The notes under the pieces were generated by a model. The model was not told the origin of the DNA and made no database searches. It was given only the letters and a program-made list of their open reading frames with translations. A program made the translations under genes and the position numbers. A stretch of DNA of 64,000 nucleotides from Clostridia bacterium (GTDB taxonomy: Bacteria > Bacillota > Clostridia > RUG12999), in the NCBI GenBank assembly GCA_017396395.1, contig JAFQMF010000015.1, positions 1 through 64,000 on the forward strand, in the 5' to 3' direction. Below, in pieces: positions 23,424 to 31,909 of this stretch (position 1 is the first letter of the stretch; each line of letters starts with the position of its first letter).

Positions 23424-24722
23424 ATGGATTTTAATGAAAAAAAAGATTTAGATTTTAATGAAAAAAAAGATTTAGATTTTAATGAAGAAAATTTAAATGA
23501 TAAGCAGGAGGAAAATGCTGAGAAAACAGAGAATATACCAAAGACTATAAACGACTATGCCTTTTATACAGAAAATGTAAAACAAAAGAAAAGCCGTATG
23601 GGACTTGGAATTTTGATTGGCGTTTTTGCGGGAATATTTTTAACAGTAGCCGTAGGTGCAGGAACAATGGTAAGCAGAAATATTATCAAAGGGTTTGGTG
23701 AATTTGGTAAAAACGGCATTTTAACAGAGGGTTTGGATAATGCTAATTCTTTTGATTTTAACAGATTTAATGAGGGAGAAAGAGAAGTTAAGAGTATAGT
23801 GGAAATTTCTGCTCAGGTGAGTCCTGGAGTGGTAATGGTAACAACAAGTGCAATAGTAAATTCTATGTTTGGTGCTACTACTGCAAGAGGCAGCGGTTCG
23901 GGAATTATAGCAAATGAGGAAGGGTATATTATCACTAACAATCATGTTATTGAAAATGCTCATAATATAAATGTTATACTTTCAGACGGAAGTGAGTATC
24001 CCGCAAAGATTATAGGGTCAGATGTAAAGACAGACATAGCAGTTTTGAAAATTGATGGAGCTATGAATCTTACAGCGGTTAATATGGGGGACTCAGACAA
24101 ATTACAGGTAGGAGAAATTGCTATTGCTATAGGAAATCCTTTAGGAACACAGCTTACAGGCACAGTTACACAAGGGGTTATAAGTGCAACCAACAGGACT
24201 GTGCAGACCTCAGAAAACACCTATGTGAATTTAATACAGACTGATGCTGCTATCAACTCAGGAAACTCGGGAGGAGCATTGGTGAACGGATATGGTGAAG
24301 TAATTGGAATAAATACTGTGAAATATGCCGCATCAGGCGTTGAAGGAATAGGATTTGCTATTCCAATAAACGATGTTATTCCAATTGTCCGTGACCTTGT
24401 GGATAAAGGTTATGTGTCGGGAAGGCCCTTTATAGGAATTACACCTATAGAAGTTACAAAACAGCTTGCTGCTGTAAATAATATTCCTGAAGGACTATAT
24501 GTTGCAAATGTTGTGCCGGGAAGTGCCGCAGAGCTTGGAGGCATTAAAACAGGGGATGTGATTACAGGTGCTGATGGAAAAGAGGTTAAAACGGCATCTG
24601 AGCTTAATGAAATAAGAGATAGTAAAAAAATAGGCGAAGAGCTTAAACTTGACGTTTACCGTGACGGAAAAAATATTACAGTGACTATATATTTAAAAGA
24701 GGATAAATCGGGAGCAAATTAA
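23424..24722 (+). CDS. HtrA/DegP-type membrane-anchored serine protease
   Basis: This 432-residue protein has a charged cytoplasmic N-terminus (1-58), one transmembrane anchor (about 60-83), an extracellular trypsin-like domain with the triad H174 (TNNHVI), D204 (DIAVLKI) and S282 (GNSGGA), and a C-terminal PDZ domain (about 335-425). It should degrade or refold damaged envelope proteins. ATG 23424 follows AAAGGAG by about 8 nt; the frame is open upstream to 23367 but without a ribosome site. The N-terminus contains two and a half copies of the 8-residue repeat DFNEKKDL. spo0A follows after a terminator. Confidence 0.93.
   Translation: MDFNEKKDLDFNEKKDLDFNEENLNDKQEENAEKTENIPKTINDYAFYTENVKQKKSRMGLGILIGVFAGIFLTVAVGAGTMVSRNIIKGFGEFGKNGILTEGLDNANSFDFNRFNEGEREVKSIVEISAQVSPGVVMVTTSAIVNSMFGATTARGSGSGIIANEEGYIITNNHVIENAHNINVILSDGSEYPAKIIGSDVKTDIAVLKIDGAMNLTAVNMGDSDKLQVGEIAIAIGNPLGTQLTGTVTQGVISATNRTVQTSENTYVNLIQTDAAINSGNSGGALVNGYGEVIGINTVKYAASGVEGIGFAIPINDVIPIVRDLVDKGYVSGRPFIGITPIEVTKQLAAVNNIPEGLYVANVVPGSAAELGGIKTGDVITGADGKEVKTASELNEIRDSKKIGEELKLDVYRDGKNITVTIYLKEDKSGAN
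23427..23487 (+). repeat. 24-bp tandem repeat inside the htrA 5' end
   Basis: Units 23427-23450 and 23451-23474 are identical, and a third begins at 23475 and diverges after 12 bp. Each unit holds an A8 run and encodes DFNEKKDL. Unit number can change without a frame shift, while slippage in the A8 runs would shift the frame. Confidence 0.9.
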
Positions 24723-24735
24723 TAAATAATTACAA

Positions 24736-24769
24736 TAAAAAACGGAGAATTTAAAATCTTCGTTTTTTA
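24736..24769 (+). terminator. Terminator after the htrA-type gene
   Basis: AAAAACGGAGA and TCTTCGTTTTTT form an 11-bp stem with one G-T pair, followed by T residues. Confidence 0.8.
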
Positions 24770-24993
24770 TTTTTATGTAAAAAGTACAAATATAATGGAA
24801 GATAAAATACAAAAATGTTGAACATTTTAAAAATAAGGGTTAATATGTAGAAATAGGCTTTAAAACAAGAAAAACAAGACCATTTTACAACAAAAAACGA
24901 CAAAGAAAATAGATAAAATAGTTAATATCATACAAAAGTACAAGGAAATATTTAGTAAAAAATACAGAAAATAACAAAATTTGTTCAAAGTAC
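24770..24993. other. A/T-rich spacer upstream of spo0A
   Basis: No gene is visible here. The stretch 24860-24925 is nearly all A and C with few T, including repeated AAAACAAGA-like runs. A weak match to the Spo0A box in reverse orientation (TTTGTCG on the minus strand, 24898-24904) is the only regulatory hint, and I do not rely on it. Confidence 0.4.
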
Positions 24994-25022
24994 TTGAATT
25001 TAATAAAGCTTTGTATTATAAT
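24994..25022 (+). promoter_or_regulatory. Promoter of spo0A
   Basis: TTGAAT (24994-24999), 17 bp, TATAAT (25017-25022), 34 bp before the start. A second sporulation-phase promoter could not be identified with confidence. Confidence 0.75.
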
Positions 25023-25056
25023 AGTCTCATAAAACAATTTGAGGGAGGAAATACAA

Positions 25057-25845
25057 ATGAGTAGAAGTAGGTTATTAATTATTGAGGACAATGAAGAATT
25101 TGCCGGAAAATTAAAAACTGAACTTGAGGCTACTGGAAAATTTGATGTGGTAGGCTGTGCAGTAAACGGTAAGGAGGGTGTAGATATATTTTCAATGTAC
25201 CTTCCTGATGTGGTGGTACTTGATATAGTAATGCCTGTTATGGATGGATTTGGTGTACTCAGCAGAATTGGAAAGAAGGCAGTAATAATTGCACTTTCAG
25301 GATATGAAAGTGAAAGCACTATATGTAAAATTGCCGGAATGGGTGCAGATTATTTTATATCAAAATCGGTGGATATGAGCGATATTGTGGAAAGAATTGC
25401 AATGTTTGCAAGTGCTGAGAAAAATGATATGGGTAAACAGCTTGAAGGAATTTTTAAATCAAAGCTTGATAAGGAGCAGTCTGCAAATGTGGAAACTATG
25501 GTAAGTAATATTATTAAGCTTGTAGGGGTACCTGCTCATATTAAAGGATATCAGTTTCTAAGAGAGGCAATTATGTGGACTATTGAGGATATGGGAATTA
25601 TAAATGCTGTTACAAAAGAACTTTATCCTGGCATAGCAAAGAAATATTCAACCACTTCTTCAAGAGTAGAAAGAGCAATCCGCCATGCCATTGAGGTTGC
25701 TTGGGAAAGAGGGGATATTGACACTATAAATAAATTATTTGGCTATACAGTTCATACAAGCAAAGGCAAACCCACAAACAGTGAATTTATTGCTATGATT
25801 GCAGACAAGCTAAGGCTTCAGCTTAAAAACGGAGTTACTGCGTAA
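25057..25845 (+). CDS. spo0A: Sporulation master regulator Spo0A
   Basis: This 262-residue protein has a receiver domain (about 5-125) with acidic pocket residues E10 and D11 and the phosphoacceptor D56 in VVLDIVMP. A linker leads to the C-terminal DNA-binding domain (about 150-262), which is highly conserved: [16 protein letters not shown] and the [17 protein letters not shown] end are near-diagnostic. Phosphorylated Spo0A activates sporulation genes. ATG 25057 is used because GAGGGAGG is 8 nt upstream; the TTG at 25039 sits on that ribosome site. Clostridial spo0A usually follows spoIVB, but here it follows an HtrA-type gene. Confidence 0.98.
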   Translation: MSRSRLLIIEDNEEFAGKLKTELEATGKFDVVGCAVNGKEGVDIFSMYLPDVVVLDIVMPVMDGFGVLSRIGKKAVIIALSGYESESTICKIAGMGADYFISKSVDMSDIVERIAMFASAEKNDMGKQLEGIFKSKLDKEQSANVETMVSNIIKLVGVPAHIKGYQFLREAIMWTIEDMGIINAVTKELYPGIAKKYSTTSSRVERAIRHAIEVAWERGDIDTINKLFGYTVHTSKGKPTNSEFIAMIADKLRLQLKNGVTA

Positions 25846-25878
25846 AAACGGATGAATAAAAGATGTACTTTTAAATAG

Positions 25879-25912
25879 TAAAAGGTCGTAGCTATTTTGC
25901 TACGGCCTTTAA
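25879..25912 (+). terminator. Terminator of spo0A
   Basis: AAAGGTCGTAGC and GCTACGGCCTTT form a 12-bp stem around TATTTT. The following 170 bp to the holA stop codon hold nothing I recognise. Confidence 0.88.
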
Positions 25913-26081
25913 CATTATAAAAACAATCCTTTTCCCATCTTAACACATTTATATATAGGGATTGCCATATTCTATTATATTTTTATACGTATTATGTGGA
26001 TGTGATATTAGCGTTGCCACATTTAATAACCTATTTTTTAAAAATACTGCCGTGCAGGTACTCACACAATATCAACCATTT

Positions 26082-27098
26082 TTATTTTGCTGATAACTCT
26101 ATCAGCAAAGTTTCCAGTATAATCCAAGGATTTCCGCTTGAAAGCTTTACTCCTGCATCTGCTTTTGCACATTTATCCAGCATTTCTTTCAACTTTTCTA
26201 ATGAAAGTTTGGAGCATTGTTGGGAATATTTGGTTGCAACAAAAGGAGCAAGCCCCAAAGCGGAGGCAATATTTGTGTTTCCTTCATTTAAAAGCACTTT
26301 AGTTTTAAGAAGATTAGAAATTGTATTTCCCACAAGAACAAGAATTTTTAAAGGCTCTTCACGCTTTTGCTTTAAATCCGAAAGAATGGAAAAAACCTTT
26401 TTCCGATTTCCCTTTGTGATATTATCCAACATATCAAAAACTCTGTCCTGAAGGCTTTTTGTAACAACATTGCACACATCATCAAGAGTTATTTCTTTTC
26501 TTTGTCCGCAATAATCTATAAGCTTCATAGCTTCGTTGCTTCCAGAGCCCATAGAGCCGTCAATACGGAAAATAAATTCCTCTAAAGCGTTTTTTGAAAT
26601 GGTATAACCTTGTTTTTTTAATTCATTATTTATCCAGCTTGTTAACTGAGCAGGTTTTAAAAAGGTAAACTCAATGTACATACCGTTTTTCTGTGCTTTT
26701 TTTGTAAGTACTGAGCGTCCGTCCACTTCTGTTTCATCAAAAAGCACAACACAGTAATCAGGGATATTATCAAAAAGCTCACTCCAAAGCTCTTTATCTT
26801 CCTCTTTTACCTTTTTAAAAATCCCGCTGTCCTTTATGATAATCAGTTTGTTGTCTGCCATAACAGGATAGCTTTCCACCGCCCCTAGAAGAGTATCAAA
26901 AGATGTTTCTTTGCCGTCAAAGGTAATAATATTAAATTCCGGCATAGGATTGTCCGAAAACTGATTTTTAAAAGAATTAATAAAAGAAGATTTTCTGTAT
27001 CTTTCAGGTCCGCAAAAAAGGTACAGACCGTTTATGTTATTACTTTTTAAACGATCTTTTAAAAGGTCAATTTCTTTATCAAAATTTTTTTCTGCCAT
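26082..27098 (-). CDS. holA: DNA polymerase III delta subunit
   Basis: This 338-residue protein matches HolA, the clamp-loader subunit that opens the beta sliding clamp. It has the clamp-binding N-terminal region with NGLYLFCGPERYRKSSFI near 18-35 in place of a functional P-loop, and a C-terminal helical collar domain after about residue 215. Bacterial holA often sits next to comEC, and here it follows it with a 17-nt gap. Start ATG is about 9 nt after TTGGAG. Confidence 0.9.
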   Translation of the reverse strand: MAEKNFDKEIDLLKDRLKSNNINGLYLFCGPERYRKSSFINSFKNQFSDNPMPEFNIITFDGKETSFDTLLGAVESYPVMADNKLIIIKDSGIFKKVKEEDKELWSELFDNIPDYCVVLFDETEVDGRSVLTKKAQKNGMYIEFTFLKPAQLTSWINNELKKQGYTISKNALEEFIFRIDGSMGSGSNEAMKLIDYCGQRKEITLDDVCNVVTKSLQDRVFDMLDNITKGNRKKVFSILSDLKQKREEPLKILVLVGNTISNLLKTKVLLNEGNTNIASALGLAPFVATKYSQQCSKLSLEKLKEMLDKCAKADAGVKLSSGNPWIILETLLIELSAK

Positions 27099-27115
27099 AA
27101 TCTAAATCTCCAATC

Positions 27116-29416
27116 TTAAATGGCTTTTTTTACAGTTAAATTCCCGCTCTTGTTTACAGTAAACCGCACTGCTCCCGAAATAGCAGTTATGTAAGTTTTT
27201 GCGTGTATCCTTTCAAGTTCATAAATAACACTTGTGTGTGGATGGGAATATTTATTATCTATTCCGCAACTTATCACAGCATATTGCGGATTAACTTTTT
27301 GCAGGAATTTATAAGAGGTAGCAGTATCTGAGCCGTGATGAGAAACTTTTAAAACATCACACTTTGGAATATTTAGGGTGTTTTCAAATTCACTGCTTAT
27401 ATCTCCTGTGAATAAAAACTTTCTACCTTTATAATTTAAAGTAAATACCATTGAACTGTCATTTTCCTCATAGGGAAAATTTTCCATATAGGGAAAATTT
27501 TCATTAGGGTGAAGAAATTCAAATACTAAATCTCCAATTTTTAGTCTGTCTCCTGCACTGATATATGTAAGGTTGCAGGCGTTTGCTTTTGCAACTTCTA
27601 TAATATTCTTAGTATCCGGATATCTTACGCTGTTTTTAGTTATACAAACGTTTTCAGTGGTAATATTGCTGACAATTTCCTCCAGACCTCCGCAGTGGTC
27701 TGCATCCGAGTGAGATATTAAAATTGTGTCAATTTTGTTTATTCCCTTTAATTTAAGATACTCATAACAATAGCTTTTTGAAGTAAGGTCTCCTGTATCT
27801 ACCAGAATTGTTTTACCGCCGGGAATATTTATAACAGCACTGTCGCCCTGACCAACATATAAGTAAGTGACGGAAAACTGGGATTTTTCCTGAATTTGAA
27901 CAAATATTCCGCCACAAATTAAAGATACAATTACAGTATAACATAAAATAATCATGTTGTCACTTTTTTTATTTTGCTTTTTTCTTCTAAGGCAGTAAAA
28001 TACTAAGGCTACTGCCAGAGAATAAGCAAAAACAAAATACACATTTTGCACGGCACCTTCAAATTGCCCGAAGGGGAGCATAGATACAGTTTTTACAACA
28101 GATAGAATTATACCTATTATTCCTCTTGAAAAAACGCCTGATATAACACCTGCAGGCAATATAAATCCCACAAGTGCAGTGATAAGTGAAGATACAAAAA
28201 CAATTGAAATAAGAGGAGTTATAATTAAATTTGCAATTAGTCCTATCCAGGAAAAAGAGCCGAAATTCCATAAAAGATATGGAAAGGTCACAATATTTGC
28301 AAACAATGTCATTTTGCACATTTCTTTTAGTTTGGAGGAGTTTTCACCATTCTCACCATAGGGGGAGAAAAGAATAATTCCTGCTGTTGCCAAAAAAGAA
28401 AGCACAAAAGATGGATTATATATCAGGTATGGATTGCAAAACAGCATTATATTTCCAGTAAGGCATAAAATAAACAGCGAATTAGTTTTCCTGCCTAAAA
28501 TCAGCCCTGTGAGAGTAATACAGCTCATTATTACAGCTCTTACTACAGAGGGAGATAGTCCTGAGATAAATGCATACACTATTAAAATAACAATAATTAT
28601 TTTTGCGATAGTTCTTCTCTTTCGTGTAATAAAACCAAGTATAAAAAGCATAAAAGAAGTAAATATTGAAACGTGCATACCCGAAACGGCTGTAACATGG
28701 CTAATACCAGCATTATTAATGGATAAAGTTAATTCTTCTGAAAAATCTGATTTATCTCCAAAGAGAACTCCGTTTGCAAAATCAGCATTTTCACCGCTAA
28801 TGTATTTTTCGGTCTGTGCTTTAGTATAATCTCTGATATGTCTAAGAACAGATAGTGGATAAAAACCGCTTTTATAAATTTTTACGTCTTTGGGCATAGA
28901 GCAAATGCCCATAACTCCTAGTGAGCGATAGTAGTTTTCATAATTGAATCCGCCGAAATTCATGGATTTTAAAGGAGATTTAATTTCTCCGTTTACAACT
29001 ACCACATCGCCATAGTCTATAGAATTCATAAAAGATTTTTCAAGATATAAATATACTTTTTTATGACAGGGAGAGGTTATATTATCATTTTTAATTTTAG
29101 TAAGCTTAACTACTGCACAAATGTTGTTTTTCTCATGTTTTATATCATCAATTTTTCCTGTAAATATACAAGCTGAACTGAAATTATCATTATAGAAATT
29201 GTAGGTATAATTATTTGTAACAGTGATAAATGTTCCAAGGATAAATAAAAGGGTACATATAGAAGCTGTAAGCAATAGTCTGCCTCTTTTTCCTGTCAGA
29301 AAAAGAATAGCAACGGACAGGCAAAGACATAAGCATAAGGTGAACAGTATATCCATTGATACAAATGAGGAAAAAATTATTCCTGATAAAAACACAACTC
29401 CGAAGGTAAGTGCCAT
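27116..29416 (-). CDS. comEC: ComEC/Rec2 DNA uptake channel protein
   Basis: This 766-residue protein has an N-terminal DUF4131 region with membrane segments, a central competence domain of multiple transmembrane helices (about 220-480), and a C-terminal metallo-beta-lactamase-like domain with ISHSDADHCGG and the downstream SHHGSDTATS. ComEC carries single-stranded DNA across the membrane during transformation; the beta-lactamase-like domain may degrade the other strand. The ATG at 29416 is chosen because AAAGGAG lies 7 nt upstream; the GTG six codons earlier overlaps that site. No other com genes are in view. Confidence 0.92.
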   Translation of the reverse strand: MALTFGVVFLSGIIFSSFVSMDILFTLCLCLCLSVAILFLTGKRGRLLLTASICTLLFILGTFITVTNNYTYNFYNDNFSSACIFTGKIDDIKHEKNNICAVVKLTKIKNDNITSPCHKKVYLYLEKSFMNSIDYGDVVVVNGEIKSPLKSMNFGGFNYENYYRSLGVMGICSMPKDVKIYKSGFYPLSVLRHIRDYTKAQTEKYISGENADFANGVLFGDKSDFSEELTLSINNAGISHVTAVSGMHVSIFTSFMLFILGFITRKRRTIAKIIIVILIVYAFISGLSPSVVRAVIMSCITLTGLILGRKTNSLFILCLTGNIMLFCNPYLIYNPSFVLSFLATAGIILFSPYGENGENSSKLKEMCKMTLFANIVTFPYLLWNFGSFSWIGLIANLIITPLISIVFVSSLITALVGFILPAGVISGVFSRGIIGIILSVVKTVSMLPFGQFEGAVQNVYFVFAYSLAVALVFYCLRRKKQNKKSDNMIILCYTVIVSLICGGIFVQIQEKSQFSVTYLYVGQGDSAVINIPGGKTILVDTGDLTSKSYCYEYLKLKGINKIDTILISHSDADHCGGLEEIVSNITTENVCITKNSVRYPDTKNIIEVAKANACNLTYISAGDRLKIGDLVFEFLHPNENFPYMENFPYEENDSSMVFTLNYKGRKFLFTGDISSEFENTLNIPKCDVLKVSHHGSDTATSYKFLQKVNPQYAVISCGIDNKYSHPHTSVIYELERIHAKTYITAISGAVRFTVNKSGNLTVKKAI

Positions 29417-29445
29417 ATGCCAGCTCCTTTGCACATTTTACAATA

Positions 29446-29474
29446 ATTATACTATTAAAGAAAAAATTTGTCAA
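29446..29474 (-). promoter_or_regulatory. Promoter of comEC-holA, overlapping a divergent promoter
   Basis: On the minus strand, TTGACA (29474-29469), 17 bp, TATAAT (29451-29446). On the plus strand, TTGTCA (29468-29473) and TATATT (29490-29495) with a 16-bp spacer could drive the gene at 29545, so the two -35 boxes would overlap. Confidence 0.75.
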
Positions 29475-29544
29475 CAAACTAAAACTGAGTATATTTAACC
29501 GCTATTAAAATAATACTAATAAAAAATAAGAAAAGGGGACTAAT

Positions 29545-30750
29545 ATGGGAATTTCGTTTGATGAGTATGGGATAAAAGGGAAAATTAATAAGGATATTAC
29601 ACCTGAAAACACCGCTAAGCTGGGATGCAGTGTTACTAAAGTGCTGGGAAATAAAATTGCTTTAAGTACTGATAGCATAGCTTCATCCGAAATGGTAAAA
29701 AGTGCTCTTGTTGCAGGAATACTGTCAGGGGGAGGAAGCCCTCTTGATTTTGGACAACAGCCTATTTCCATTACAAGAAGCGGAATTAAATTTTACAACT
29801 TAAACGGGGGATTTCATATAAGTGACGGAGGGAAACGTATATATATTCTGGGCGGAAATGGAATAAGCCCTGAAATGGGGGAGTTATATAAAATAATGGA
29901 GATATGCTCAATGGGGGAACTTCCTCGTGTATCGGGAGATAATATAAGGGAAATGGTATCTTTAAGCAGTTACAAGCTTTATTATGTGCGGGATTTAATA
30001 AACAGCTGTGTGCATGACAAATTAGATTTTAATATACTTCTTTGCATACAAAATCCCTCTGTAAAAGCTGTAATGGTTTCTTTGCTAAAGGAAATGGATT
30101 GTAAATATACAATTTATAAATGTCACGGGAAAAAGCCTGACGAAAAATTTTCGCAGGTAATAAAAAAGGAAGGTTACCATCTTGGAGCAGTTATTGGTGA
30201 GGATTTGACCTTATATGACAGTAGGGGAAGAATAATTAGTCCTGAAATTTTTGAATGTATATGTGCTATGGTAGTGCTAAGACGGGAAGGCACATATATA
30301 GCTTCGCCTGAGGCACCTTCTGCCATAGAAAAAATTGCAGCTGCGTCAAAAGGCAAGGTAATTCGCACAAAAAGTGCAAGAAATATAATTATGTCTAAGG
30401 TTTCACAGATGAATAAAGATGGTCTTTCAGTACAGTTTGTACTGGAATTTGACCCTATGGGGAGCATTGTAAAAATTCTGGATTATATAAAAAGTGAAAA
30501 AACCTCTTTAGAAAAGCTGGTGGATAAAGTTCCTGCTTTTTTTATTCTTAAAGAGGATTTCGATATCGGCGAAGAAAGAAAAAGAAATATCCTTGAAAGA
30601 TTTGAGAAAAGCGATATTTTAAATTATAAGAACTCAAGAGCTGTAGTGTCGGAACATGGAAAATATATAAGACTTACCTGCGAAGGTGCAAATGCAGAGA
30701 TGGCACAGGAATTAATGGTAAAGTATAGTAAATTGTTAAATGATATTTAA
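29545..30750 (+). CDS. Phosphohexomutase-like protein lacking the catalytic motifs (probable pseudoenzyme)
   Basis: This 401-residue protein follows the GlmM/phosphomannomutase fold from end to end: YGIKGKINKDITPE (8-21) for the N-terminal substrate motif, SSEMVKSALVAGILSGGG (47-64) for the family block, and a C-terminal KYIRLTCEG (373-381). Every active-site motif is altered. The phosphoserine loop (SASHNP type) reads FHISDGGK (90-97), the metal loop (DGDGDR type) reads VIGEDLTL (216-223), the sugar loop (GEQSGH type) reads EFDPMGS (301-307) and the phosphate loop (RPSGTEP type) reads VSEHGK (368-373). Mutase activity is therefore unlikely. Function is unknown; a binding or regulatory role is possible. 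GGGG is 8-9 nt before the ATG. Confidence 0.75.
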   Translation: MGISFDEYGIKGKINKDITPENTAKLGCSVTKVLGNKIALSTDSIASSEMVKSALVAGILSGGGSPLDFGQQPISITRSGIKFYNLNGGFHISDGGKRIYILGGNGISPEMGELYKIMEICSMGELPRVSGDNIREMVSLSSYKLYYVRDLINSCVHDKLDFNILLCIQNPSVKAVMVSLLKEMDCKYTIYKCHGKKPDEKFSQVIKKEGYHLGAVIGEDLTLYDSRGRIISPEIFECICAMVVLRREGTYIASPEAPSAIEKIAAASKGKVIRTKSARNIIMSKVSQMNKDGLSVQFVLEFDPMGSIVKILDYIKSEKTSLEKLVDKVPAFFILKEDFDIGEERKRNILERFEKSDILNYKNSRAVVSEHGKYIRLTCEGANAEMAQELMVKYSKLLNDI

Positions 30751-30754
30751 AAAA

Positions 30755-30787
30755 GCCGGGATATTAATTAATCCCGGCAATTTTTTT
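30755..30787. terminator. Bidirectional terminator after the phosphohexomutase-like gene
   Basis: GCCGGGAT and ATCCCGGC form an 8-bp stem around ATTAATTA, with T runs on the right and, on the minus strand, a TTTTTT run. It serves both converging genes. Confidence 0.88.
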
Positions 30788-30995
30788 AATAAGAACAACG
30801 AGAGCATCCACAGTTGTTGTTGCAAGAATTGGTGCAACCGCAATCGCATCCGTTGTTGCAGGAGTTATTGTAATCGCTGTTATTGTTGCAGCAACCACAA
30901 TATCTCATACCATCACAAAAACCTCTTCTGTAAGCCTGTTCCCAGTTGTCAGAATAATTACTGCAACTGTTGTTGTAATACCCACAATTATACAT
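30786..30995 (-). CDS. Small Cys/Asn-rich peptide of unknown function
   Basis: This 69-residue product has 14 cysteines and about 16 asparagines. The N-terminal third contains a more ordinary core (NWEQAYRRGFCDGMRYCGCC, residues 17-36), and the C-terminal half is repetitive CNNGCDCGC-like sequence. ATG 30995 follows GGAGG by 7 nt. No signal peptide, membrane segment or known metallothionein signature is present. Cysteine density suggests metal binding or disulfide cross-linking, perhaps in a spore coat, but this is inferred from composition only. The plus strand is also open with Cys-rich codons, but without a ribosome site. Confidence 0.65.
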   Translation of the reverse strand: MYNCGYYNNSCSNYSDNWEQAYRRGFCDGMRYCGCCNNNSDYNNSCNNGCDCGCTNSCNNNCGCSRCSY

Positions 30996-31068
30996 TGATA
31001 TACCTCCAAAAATTTTAGGTAAGTGCACTTCCTATATTAGTATATGTGAAAAAACAGGCAATGGTTAA

Positions 31069-31755
31069 TTAAATTTTAAATTTTGGGCAATTTCTCATAC
31101 ATATTCCGCATACTACGCCTCTGCCAATATTCTGGAATTTATCCTTCATATAGTCAGAGCAGACTTTTCTGTCTATTAAAGCTGCATCAGGCTTTTGCGG
31201 ATTAAAATTTTCTCCGTATATTGCCATTGCAGGGCAAACAGAGGTGCATATATTACAGCTTCCACAGCTACCGCCAGATATTTCATTACAGGTATCAAGA
31301 GGAGCGTCTGTTAAAAGTGTGCCAAGACGAATCCCTATCCCCAGTTTGTCAGATATAAACATTGCATTTTTGCCGATATAACCAAGCCCTGCAAGTCGTG
31401 CTACAGTTTTATGCTGAAAAACTCCCTGAAATCCGTTAATGCTTTGAGATGCAGGGATAGGGTAGTATCTGTAGCCATGTGAGTCCAGAAACATACCTAT
31501 TTTGAGAAGAGAAGCGTCTATATGTGCATTTACTGTTCTGTAGTGATGAAAATAGGAGTGGGTAGGCTTGTCGCTTATTCCTTCCAACACCGCAGGAGAA
31601 AGCTTAATTACAATACTTATGCCGGTATGTAAGTTTTTTGCACTCGGTTCATTTTCTAAAAGCTCTCCTGTTTTGATTCCTGAAATATCTGCAAAGCCAT
31701 ATTCAGATATATTAATAGTATCTATATAATTTTTTAATTTTTCGGTTAAGTTCAT
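31069..31755 (-). CDS. Short epoxyqueuosine reductase-like 4Fe-4S protein
   Basis: This 228-residue protein resembles the corrinoid and Fe-S core of QueG. It has a conserved FSVARLAGLGYIGKN-type block (here KTVARLAGLGYIGKNAMFIS, about 118-137) and two 4Fe-4S clusters formed by CGSCNICTSVCP (about 163-174) and a second set ending CGICMRNCP. QueG is about 310-390 residues and has C-terminal HEAT repeats, which are missing. No queuosine gene adjoins, so it may be a relative with another reductive role. It starts with ATG after GGAAGG and has its own promoter. Confidence 0.75.
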   Translation of the reverse strand: MNLTEKLKNYIDTINISEYGFADISGIKTGELLENEPSAKNLHTGISIVIKLSPAVLEGISDKPTHSYFHHYRTVNAHIDASLLKIGMFLDSHGYRYYPIPASQSINGFQGVFQHKTVARLAGLGYIGKNAMFISDKLGIGIRLGTLLTDAPLDTCNEISGGSCGSCNICTSVCPAMAIYGENFNPQKPDAALIDRKVCSDYMKDKFQNIGRGVVCGICMRNCPKFKI

Positions 31756-31790
31756 TTTATCCCTTTTTCCTTCCTATTATATTATATATT

Positions 31791-31819
31791 ATTATACCAG
31801 AGTTTTTTTAATTAGTCAA
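31791..31819 (-). promoter_or_regulatory. Promoter of the QueG-like gene
   Basis: On the minus strand, TTGACT (31819-31814), 17 bp, TATAAT (31796-31791). It diverges from the S10 operon promoter 120 bp away. Confidence 0.7.
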
Positions 31820-31868
31820 CATATGTATAAAAAGGGAAATTTGGGTAATAATTACATTAAAAGGAGCA

Positions 31869-31909
31869 TTGTGCAATATGCACAAAAAGTATGTAGAAAT
31901 TTCTACATA
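31869..31909. promoter_or_regulatory. Two perfect palindromes upstream of the S10 promoter
   Basis: TTGTGCA-ATA-TGCACAA (31869-31885) is followed by a 20-bp perfect palindrome built on GTAGAAATTTCTAC (31890-31909), whose half TTTCTACA recurs at 31911-31918. They lie between the divergent QueG-like and S10 promoters, 30-70 bp upstream of the S10 -35 box, where activators or repressors commonly bind. No cognate regulator can be named. Confidence 0.6.

Noticed and set aside
25039-25056. Longer Spo0A starting at TTG 25039
   Set aside because: The extra codons are the Shine-Dalgarno itself. ATG 25057 places the phosphoacceptor at the canonical Asp56.
30740-31018. A Cys-rich rightward reading frame opposite the Cys/Asn-rich peptide gene
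   Set aside because: It has no ribosome site, starts inside the previous gene and spans a terminator. The minus-strand frame has GGAGG and correct spacing.
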